This document shows, piece after piece, positions 6,678-11,686 of a stretch of DNA of 11,686 nt. Under the pieces are notes generated by a model, which did not search any database, was not told where the DNA came from, and saw only the letters and a program-made list of their open reading frames with translations. Origin of the DNA: Clostridiales bacterium (GTDB lineage Bacteria; Bacillota; Clostridia; Oscillospirales; QAMX01); the NCBI GenBank assembly GCA_012514045.1, contig JAAZBA010000225.1:1-11686 (forward strand), given 5' to 3'. A program made the position numbers and the translations under genes. How positions within the stretch are numbered: the stretch's first letter is position 1; every line of letters begins with the position of its first letter.

Positions 6678-7436
6678 ATGAAGGCTAACAGATTAATAAA
6701 GCTGGCAGCCGCAGCCGTGCTGCTTCTTGTGCTTTTTATAGCAGCTTATTTTTCCCTCTCTAACTCAGATGTGAACCTGTCCATAACCCTCCCGGAACGT
6801 GGCTCAAGCTTTGAAGCTTCAAGCGATGAATTTTCCGGCAACATTTCCAATAATGAACCTGACAAATATGAGCACCTTGAGAGCACCGAGCTCACAAGGG
6901 AAAACGTAAAGAGCGTTATTTCCACATTGTACCGCTGCCCCAGCTATACAATGAAAGCGGATGTGCGCCGCATGCTGAATGGGGAGGAGCGATTCTCAAA
7001 GGTAATCCATACCGTCTCCGGAGGTCGTTCAAAGACCGAGATCACATCAGGAGACCTTACGGAACACATACTTTGCCGTGATGGTCTTTTATACCGCTGG
7101 ACAGATGGAGACACGGTTGCGAATATGTACACCCAGGGCAGCTTTGACTCCGATGACGCGGCTCAGATACCTACCTACGAAACAGTGCTTTCGGTAGAGG
7201 ACGAGTATATCACCGATGCCTCTTTTAAAGAACTTGGCGACTCCATGTATGTGTTTGTGGAATATAAAATACAGGAGTTTAATTATACAGAATGTTATTA
7301 TTTATCTACAGATAACGGCCTGTTGATGGCTGCGGAAACCTATGACGGAGATGAGCTTATATATTCCATGAAAGTCACGGAAGTGACCCCTACTCCCCCC
7401 GAGGAGTCGGTATTCACATACCCCACAGGGGAATAG
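6678..7436 (+). CDS. Membrane-anchored extracytoplasmic protein of unknown function
   Basis: I do not recognise this family. The 252-residue protein has a positively charged start and one hydrophobic segment (about 8-28), with no lipobox cysteine, so it is probably an uncleaved signal anchor. A Ser/Glu/Asn-rich linker (about 29-68) follows. The rest (about 75-245) looks beta-rich, with alternating polar and hydrophobic stretches such as YTMKADVRRM, LLYRWTDGD and MYVFVEYKI. That pattern suggests a LolA-like or lipoprotein-sorting type half-barrel, but this is inference from pattern alone. It ends in a proline-rich VTPTPPEES tail. AAAGGAG (6662-6668) lies 9 bases before the ATG. It sits 21 bases after the TagO-like gene and 15 before the phosphoesterase gene, so it is co-transcribed. 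The neighbour upstream makes a cell-envelope role plausible but unproven. Confidence 0.8.
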   Translation: MKANRLIKLAAAAVLLLVLFIAAYFSLSNSDVNLSITLPERGSSFEASSDEFSGNISNNEPDKYEHLESTELTRENVKSVISTLYRCPSYTMKADVRRMLNGEERFSKVIHTVSGGRSKTEITSGDLTEHILCRDGLLYRWTDGDTVANMYTQGSFDSDDAAQIPTYETVLSVEDEYITDASFKELGDSMYVFVEYKIQEFNYTECYYLSTDNGLLMAAETYDGDELIYSMKVTEVTPTPPEESVFTYPTGE

Positions 7437-7451
7437 AAAGGCAATAAAAGG

Positions 7452-7946
7452 ATGGTAATAGTTATATTTTCCGATAGTCACGGTTATCGGGAGGATATGA
7501 GGGCGATTATATCATACCTTAGGCCCGATGCCGTGTTTCATTTAGGCGACGATGTACAGGACGCAAAAGTTATTTCCTCTCTTTTCCCCAAGCTTATAGT
7601 AGAATCGGTGGCAGGCAACAGTCTCTCCGATGTGATGTCCGGAGAAAAGAAAACAAAGTATGTGGAGTATGAAGGCATCAGGATGATGCTGACCCACGGA
7701 CACGACTACAGAGTGAAGTACACAGCCGGTATCCTTGCGGATGCGGCAAGAGAAAACAATGCAAACATCGCTTTCTTCGGTCACAGCCATGAGGCTTTTG
7801 ACGAAACGATACAAGGTGTAAGATGCGTAAACCCCGGTGCTATGATGGTATCCTATCAGGCTCCCCGCTCCTATGCAGTACTTAAATGTGATAAAAACAG
7901 ATATGAAATCAAAACAATTTCACTAAAAGAGCCGGACAGATGGTAA
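7452..7946 (+). CDS. YfcE/MJ0936-type metallophosphoesterase
   Basis: A small calcineurin-like phosphodiesterase or phosphatase with two metal ions; the natural substrate of this family is unsettled. The 164 residues carry the full ligand set: FSDSHG (6-11, Asp8 and His10), LGDD (31-34, Asp33), GN (55-56, Asn56), THGH (81-84) and GHSH (110-113, His111 and His113). Relatives usually read GNCD or GNMD at the fourth motif. This one reads GNSLSD, keeping the metal-binding Asn but changing what follows. GAAAGG (7437-7442), just after the previous stop, lies 9 bases before the ATG. Its 3' end overlaps the biotin ligase start by 7 bases. Confidence 0.9.
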   Translation: MVIVIFSDSHGYREDMRAIISYLRPDAVFHLGDDVQDAKVISSLFPKLIVESVAGNSLSDVMSGEKKTKYVEYEGIRMMLTHGHDYRVKYTAGILADAARENNANIAFFGHSHEAFDETIQGVRCVNPGAMMVSYQAPRSYAVLKCDKNRYEIKTISLKEPDRW

Positions 7947-8641
7947 AGATACTTGAAATCGTCCCCTCCACAAACGACTACATTAAGGAAAACATGGACT
8001 CCATGAGCCATGGCGACTGTGTATTGGCCTTGACCCAGACGGGGGGAAAAGGAAGACTGGGGCGAGTATGGGAATCCAGGCGTGGTGAAAGCCTTTGTTT
8101 TTCCATGCTCATTGACGTTAATAAGTGGGAGGAACTTACGATCATTCCCCTGCTCTGCGGACTTGCATCCCTTGATACCATCGGTGTCGGAGGACTAAAA
8201 TGGCCAAACGATATAATAATCGGTGATAAAAAGGTGGGGGGCATCCTCTGTGAGTGCCGTGGAAAGCGTGCCGTGTGCGGCATAGGCATAAATCTCTCCC
8301 AAAAGGAGGATTTTTTCCGGGAGCTTCCAAACGGAGCTTCTCTTGATATGATGGGTATTCCCCATTATGAAGCGGGTGTGATGGCGATAAGACTTCGGGA
8401 TAACATGCTTAAATATTTGAATATCCTTAATCTTGATGGAAAGAGCGGAATCATAAGCCGGTTCCGTTCCCGCTGCATAACATTGGGCTGCGAGGTGGAG
8501 GCGACGGGAAGCGGTACGGTCATTCGCGGCATAGCCTCGGACATAAATGAAGATGGAGAGCTTATCATTGACACAGGCAGCGGTTTAGTTCCGGTAAACT
8601 CCGGAGAAGTGCGGCTTCGAACTAAAAGGGGATATATGTAG
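7940..8641 (+). CDS. birA: Biotin–[acetyl-CoA-carboxylase] ligase (monofunctional)
   Basis: It activates biotin as biotinyl-AMP and attaches it to the carrier lysine of biotin-dependent carboxylases in the cytosol. The 233 residues contain the catalytic domain and the C-terminal SH3-like domain (about 188-230) but no N-terminal helix-turn-helix. It is therefore a group I ligase that cannot act as the classical bio repressor. Visible motifs are STN (10-12), QTGGKGRLGRVW (33-44, the biotinyl-AMP loop), KWPND (87-91), KVGGILCE (98-105; Lys98 matches the biotin-contacting lysine) and GIGIN (114-118). The start overlaps the upstream stop by 7 bases with only a weak Shine-Dalgarno, so translational coupling is likely. 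The TAG stop lies one codon before the next gene, in the same frame. Confidence 0.94.
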   Translation: MVKILEIVPSTNDYIKENMDSMSHGDCVLALTQTGGKGRLGRVWESRRGESLCFSMLIDVNKWEELTIIPLLCGLASLDTIGVGGLKWPNDIIIGDKKVGGILCECRGKRAVCGIGINLSQKEDFFRELPNGASLDMMGIPHYEAGVMAIRLRDNMLKYLNILNLDGKSGIISRFRSRCITLGCEVEATGSGTVIRGIASDINEDGELIIDTGSGLVPVNSGEVRLRTKRGYM

Positions 8642-8644
8642 TTT

Positions 8645-9121
8645 ATGCGTAAGGAAATCGTAAGAGGCGCGAAAAGCGCCATAGTTCCTATTGGACTTAT
8701 ACTGTTCGCCGCTTTGGTTTTGCTGGCGATTCTTGAAGGCAGCGACGGCGGCACAGTTTTGTGTGTCGTCGTCTTTGTTATTCTGGTTTTGCTCATCCTG
8801 CGGTTTACTGTTGTAGGCTATGAATATGATGTAGTGGCAACGGAGCTTGTAATCAATACATTTATCGGAACAAAGCGTATTCAAGCCGTAAGTATACCCC
8901 TTGAGCGCATAAAGGGCGTGGGAACCGGGAAAAAGCTTCGCGCCGCCATGGGGCGTGGTTTCATCTCCTGCCGCTGCGCATCCCTGAGGGGAGCGCTTTT
9001 CACCGGTCTCTTTCTTCTGTATGAGGACGGAAAAAAGCTCCGCAGGCTCAGATTTGAGCCCACGGACACTTTTACTGAATATCTAAAAGTTAAACTGAGC
9101 GGCAGATACTTTGAGCATTAA
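8645..9121 (+). CDS. Small membrane protein with PH-like (bPH2/YdbS-type) domain
   Basis: The 158 residues begin with two membrane segments (about 12-31 and 37-54) joined by a short GSDGG turn. A cytosolic or surface domain follows with the order typical of bacterial PH-like domains: VVGYEYDVVATELVINT, then an arginine-containing strand, then IPLERIKGVG, and a late LYEDGKKLRRLRFEP strand pair. The family assignment rests on this pattern and is moderate. Function is unknown. Three bases separate it from birA, and the nearest Shine-Dalgarno (AAGGGG, 8626-8631) is 13 bases from the ATG, so expression probably depends on coupling to birA. It is the last gene of the + strand unit and converges with nth 35 bases away. 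No terminator hairpin with a T-run is visible between them. Confidence 0.75.
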   Translation: MRKEIVRGAKSAIVPIGLILFAALVLLAILEGSDGGTVLCVVVFVILVLLILRFTVVGYEYDVVATELVINTFIGTKRIQAVSIPLERIKGVGTGKKLRAAMGRGFISCRCASLRGALFTGLFLLYEDGKKLRRLRFEPTDTFTEYLKVKLSGRYFEH

Positions 9122-9156
9122 TTGTCTCGGCAGTACACTAAGTTAGTTTAGTCTGA

Positions 9157-9783
9157 TCAATGCGACTTATAGGAGGGGCAGAGATCTCTCAAAGGGCATT
9201 CATCGCATTTGGGGGATCTGGCAGAGCAGACCTCACGTCCGAATAGCACCAGACGATGACAGAAGTCGGAGGATTCCTCCTCCGGGATAATGCTTCTCAG
9301 AGCCATCTCTACCTTATAGGGGTCCTTTGAGGATACCAGCCCCAGGCGGTTTGAAAGCCTGATGCAATGGGTATCCGCCACAATAGCGCTTTTCCCATAT
9401 AGATCTCCAACAATAAGGTTTGCGGTCTTCCTTCCTACTCCGGGTAGAGTGCAGAGAGTCTCTATATTATCGGGAATAACGCCTTCAAAGTCACTTATAA
9501 GCATATTCGCGCAGTTGATAATATCCCGGGCTTTGGTGCGGTAGAAGCCGCAGGAATTAATAATAGACTCAAGCTCACCTACATCGGCAGCAGCGAAATC
9601 CTCAAGAGTTTTATATTTTTCGAACAGCTCTTCTGTCACAATGTTCACCCTGGCATCGGTGCACTGGGCGGAAAGCCTTGTGGCAAAGAGCAGTTCATGA
9701 GGTGCGGAATACTCAAGAGAGCAGGACGCCTCCGGATAGAGCTCCTTTAGTGCGGATAGAATGCGTTTGATTCGGTCGGACAT
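9157..9783 (-). CDS. nth: Endonuclease III
   Basis: A bifunctional DNA glycosylase/AP lyase that removes oxidised pyrimidines in base-excision repair. From the ATG at 9783 it has 208 residues, close to the 211 of the E. coli enzyme. Features are LLFATRLSAQCTD (31-43), the helix-hairpin-helix LPGVGRKTAN (113-122) with catalytic Lys119, ADTH (136-139) with catalytic Asp137, and a complete [4Fe-4S] ligand set C-x6-C-x2-C-x5-C (Cys186, 193, 196, 202). An in-frame ATG 17 codons upstream (9834) is possible. The inner start is preferred because GAGGT precedes it at normal spacing, whereas the outer one has no Shine-Dalgarno and adds residues that the family lacks. It is the only gene on this strand and has its own promoter at 9864-9892. 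Confidence 0.94.
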   Translation of the reverse strand: MSDRIKRILSALKELYPEASCSLEYSAPHELLFATRLSAQCTDARVNIVTEELFEKYKTLEDFAAADVGELESIINSCGFYRTKARDIINCANMLISDFEGVIPDNIETLCTLPGVGRKTANLIVGDLYGKSAIVADTHCIRLSNRLGLVSSKDPYKVEMALRSIIPEEESSDFCHRLVLFGREVCSARSPKCDECPLRDLCPSYKSH

Positions 9784-9863
9784 AGTATACCTCGTTTGTA
9801 TTGCTTTATAATCCCCGTCTTTCGCATCGATCATATACTAAGACTTATGGGTTCATTATCGAT

Positions 9864-9892
9864 ATCTTATCACAAAAAACTCAGGTTGTAAA
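9864..9892 (-). promoter_or_regulatory. Promoter of nth
   Basis: Read on the - strand, TTTACA (9892-9887), a 17-bp spacer and TAAGAT (9869-9864) preceded by TG (9872-9871) form a good sigma-A promoter with an extended -10. The start point would be near 9857, giving a leader of about 75 bases to the preferred nth start. Confidence 0.55.
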
Positions 9893-9904
9893 GCGTATTT
9901 CTTA

Positions 9905-9933
9905 TTGAAATTGTCGATACAATATGGTAGAAT
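9905..9933 (+). promoter_or_regulatory. Promoter of pfkA
   Basis: TTGAAA (9905-9910), a 17-bp spacer and TAGAAT (9928-9933) preceded by TG (9925-9926) form a near-consensus promoter with an extended -10. Its -35 lies 12 bp from the -35 of the divergent nth promoter. Transcription should begin near 9940, leaving a leader of about 30 bases that contains the Shine-Dalgarno. Confidence 0.7.
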
Positions 9934-9970
9934 AAAGACAGTTTAATTGTATGAAAGGTGAGACAATATA

Positions 9971-10933
9971 ATGGTAAAGAGAATAGCTGTACTTACAAGC
10001 GGAGGAGACGCTCCCGGCATGAACAGTGCCATAAGAGCCGTTGTCAGAACGGCAGCCTTCGAAGGCATATCCTGCCTCGGCGTAAAGCGTGGTTTTGTCG
10101 GACTTGTCAACGGCGACGTAATGGAAATGAACCCCAGAAGCGTCGACGGCATAAATCTTAAAGGCGGAACCATGTTGTACACTGCCCGCTCCCCCGAGTT
10201 CAAAACCGAAGAAGGCCTGCGGAAAGCGGCGCAAACCTGCAAATATCTGGGAATCGATGGTCTTGTCTGCATCGGCGGTGACGGCACCTTCAGAGGCGCC
10301 AGAGACCTGTCCAGATACGATGTATCCACGGTGGCTATCCCCGCAACAATCGATAACGATATCGCATGCACTCGTTACTCCATCGGCTTTGATACCGCAT
10401 GTAACACGGCTATCGAAGCCATAGATAAACTCCGCGACACAATGCAGTCTCATGAGCGCTGCTCTGTAGTTGAGGTCATGGGCAGAAACTCCGGCTCTCT
10501 TGCCATGTATGTAGGCATAGCCTGCGGCGCCTCAGCTATCCTCATACCCGAACGGGAGACAAACTTCGAAGAGCTGTACGAGAGAATGAGAATGGCGAGA
10601 ATCCAGGGCAGAAACCACCATATCATCATTGTAGCCGAAGGCGTCGGCACAGCCAATGAAGTGGCACAGGATATAATAGAGCACACAGGGGTAGAAACGC
10701 GGGTAACTGTACTCGGTCACGTTCAGCGCGGCGGCAGTCCAACAGCCAGAGACCGTGTCGCGGCTACAAGAATGGGTGTAAAAGCTGTTAATGCCTTATT
10801 AGAAGGCAGAACAAACAGGGTTATTTGTTTTAAGGACAAGGGAATTATCGACCAGGATATCATAGAAGCGCTTGACATGTCCCACGAGTTCCATCAGGAG
10901 CTCTATGATGTAGCCATCCAGGTAGCGAGGTAG
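9971..10933 (+). CDS. pfkA: ATP-dependent 6-phosphofructokinase
   Basis: It phosphorylates fructose 6-phosphate to fructose 1,6-bisphosphate, the committed step of glycolysis, in the cytosol. The 320 residues match the bacterial PfkA length. Visible are TSGGDAPGMN (9-18), Arg22 and Arg26 at allosteric-site positions, TARSPEF (71-77), IGGDGT (101-106), TIDND (126-130, catalytic Asp128), EVMGR (168-172) and HVQRGG (250-255). Gly105 following Asp104 is the residue type linked to ATP and not pyrophosphate as donor. Three positions differ from the E. coli enzyme near the active site: PATIDND (Ala125 for Gly) and DIACTRYSIGF (Cys133 and Arg135, where E. coli has GTD). AAAGGTGAG lies at 9954-9962 before the ATG. 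It starts its own unit and is not flanked by dnaE or pyk, its common partners in Firmicutes. Confidence 0.95.
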   Translation: MVKRIAVLTSGGDAPGMNSAIRAVVRTAAFEGISCLGVKRGFVGLVNGDVMEMNPRSVDGINLKGGTMLYTARSPEFKTEEGLRKAAQTCKYLGIDGLVCIGGDGTFRGARDLSRYDVSTVAIPATIDNDIACTRYSIGFDTACNTAIEAIDKLRDTMQSHERCSVVEVMGRNSGSLAMYVGIACGASAILIPERETNFEELYERMRMARIQGRNHHIIIVAEGVGTANEVAQDIIEHTGVETRVTVLGHVQRGGSPTARDRVAATRMGVKAVNALLEGRTNRVICFKDKGIIDQDIIEALDMSHEFHQELYDVAIQVAR

Positions 10934-10935
10934 GA

Positions 10936-11616
10936 ATGAAAGTTAAAGACAAAATGAATATGGACCTTGCGGATCTTATTGAGCACGGTCCCGTGACAAT
11001 TGTGGCCTTCGGCGACAGCGTTACCCACGGTGCGGTGGCTGCCGAAGAGATGAACTACGAAACAGTCTATTGGAACCGGCTGCGTCGAAAGCTACAGGAA
11101 GTGGCATGTGAAATTCCCATAAACGTGATTAACGCCGGCATCGGCGGCATCACTGCCAAAGCCTCTCTCGGAAGAATGGAGAGACAGGTGTTTCTACACG
11201 AACCTGATCTTGTAATCATATGTTTTGGTCTAAACGACGTAAACGGGGCGCTTGAGGATTATCTTGATTCCCTTAGGGCGATATTCACCCGGTGTAAAGA
11301 GGGAAATACAGACGCAATATTCCTAACCCCAAACATGCTCAATACTTACGTTGCGGAGGGTACGGAAGAAATATACTATGAATATGCCCACAAGACGGCA
11401 GAAATGCAAAACGGCGGTCGGATGGATTTGTATATGTCCGAGGCGGTAAAGCTTGCTGATTCCATGGGCATACCGGTGTGCGACTGCTACTCCGAATGGA
11501 AAAAGCTCTCGGAAACAGAGGACATCACCCTTATGCTGGCAAACTACATAAATCACCCCACAAAGGAGATGCATGAGCTCTTCGCAAGCAATCTTTTTGA
11601 CATGATAATGGAATAA
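10936..11616 (+). CDS. SGNH/GDSL-type hydrolase
   Basis: A predicted serine esterase or lipase-like hydrolase of the SGNH superfamily. With no signal peptide visible, it is probably cytosolic. The 226 residues contain block I FGDSVTHG (25-32, nucleophile Ser28), block II NAGIGG (66-71), block III FGLND (97-101, Asn100) and block V INHPTKEMH (205-213, His207). The usual aspartate three residues before the catalytic histidine is replaced by Tyr204, so the triad would be reduced or rearranged. The start lies 2 bases after the pfkA stop, and GAGG (10927-10930) sits within the end of pfkA, so the two genes are almost certainly co-transcribed. Ester substrate and any link to glycolysis are unknown. 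An alternative ATG at codon 7 (10954) has no Shine-Dalgarno. Confidence 0.88.
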   Translation: MKVKDKMNMDLADLIEHGPVTIVAFGDSVTHGAVAAEEMNYETVYWNRLRRKLQEVACEIPINVINAGIGGITAKASLGRMERQVFLHEPDLVIICFGLNDVNGALEDYLDSLRAIFTRCKEGNTDAIFLTPNMLNTYVAEGTEEIYYEYAHKTAEMQNGGRMDLYMSEAVKLADSMGIPVCDCYSEWKKLSETEDITLMLANYINHPTKEMHELFASNLFDMIME

Positions 11617-11621
11617 AAATC

Positions 11622-11657
11622 AGGGGCTTTATTGAAATTTTATTCACTAAAGCCCCT
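11622..11657. terminator. Strong hairpin terminator, probably bidirectional
   Basis: AGGGGCTTTA (11622-11631) and TAAAGCCCCT (11648-11657) are perfect 10-bp arms. After a one-base mismatch, TGAA (11633-11636) pairs with TTCA (11643-11646) around a 6-base loop. The + strand tail is only TTT then C-rich. Read on the - strand the stem is followed by GATTTTTATT, a better tail. It thus closes the pfkA–hydrolase unit and probably also a convergent gene beyond the right edge. Confidence 0.75.
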
Positions 11658-11686
11658 TTCCCGTGCTATCTACTCAAATTCCTCAA

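Noticed and set aside
4476..9121. The second unit considered as a novel defence or biosynthetic system
   Set aside because: The members are individually recognisable housekeeping enzymes with ordinary spacing and no mobile-element or defence-type domains. The mixed functions suggest a general housekeeping operon.
9137..9152. ACTAA/TTAGT inverted repeat between the convergent PH-like gene and nth
   Set aside because: The stem is only five A/T-rich pairs with no T-run on either strand, so I do not call it a terminator.
9902..10453. Open frame of 183 codons on the - strand opposite the start of pfkA
   Set aside because: It overlaps the pfkA promoter and catalytic region, with no recognisable domain. 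The + strand protein is unambiguous.

Overview
The window looks like ordinary chromosomal sequence from a low-to-mid GC Firmicute, most likely a Clostridia-type gut or anaerobe lineage (Oscillospiraceae-like is a guess). The reasons are Firmicute-type Shine-Dalgarno sequences before most genes, a YqeG–AroQ–M24 peptidase gene order, a TagO-type glycosyl-1-phosphate transferase, a biotin ligase without a DNA-binding domain, and sigma-A promoters with extended -10 elements. All genes but one lie on the + strand. I found no phage, insertion sequence, CRISPR, toxin–antitoxin, rRNA or tRNA signal.

Layout. (1) Bases 1-227 are non-coding. They hold a probable terminator of an off-window gene, a long alternative RNA stem, several small palindromes and direct repeats, and an extended -10 promoter. 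(2) Bases 228-3167 are a tightly coupled four-gene operon: YqeG-like HAD phosphatase, type II 3-dehydroquinase (aroQ), M24 Xaa-Pro-type peptidase and a PfkB-family sugar kinase. Three successive junctions are ATGA start/stop overlaps. (3) A clear promoter at 3171-3199 begins a second unit that runs to 9121. It holds a class I/II aminotransferase, trpS, a TagO/WecA-type transferase, an unrecognised membrane-anchored protein, a YfcE-type phosphoesterase, biotin–protein ligase and a small PH-like membrane protein. (4) nth (endonuclease III) is on the - strand, convergent with unit 3 and divergent from pfkA. nth and pfkA are served by two back-to-back promoters between 9864 and 9933. (5) pfkA (ATP-type 6-phosphofructokinase) is followed within 2 bases by an SGNH/GDSL hydrolase. 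A strong hairpin closes the window.

How the genes relate. The content is housekeeping: shikimate pathway (aroQ), peptide and amino-acid turnover (M24 peptidase, aminotransferase), translation (trpS), lipid-linked cell-envelope glycan initiation (TagO-like), biotin loading of carboxylases, base-excision repair (nth) and glycolysis (pfkA). No shared pathway unites the second unit.

I did not find a convincing undescribed system. The points most worth a second look are the structured leader at 1-127, the uncertain start of the first gene, a possible set of non-canonical residues near the PFK active site, and the unassigned extracytoplasmic protein at 6678-7436.
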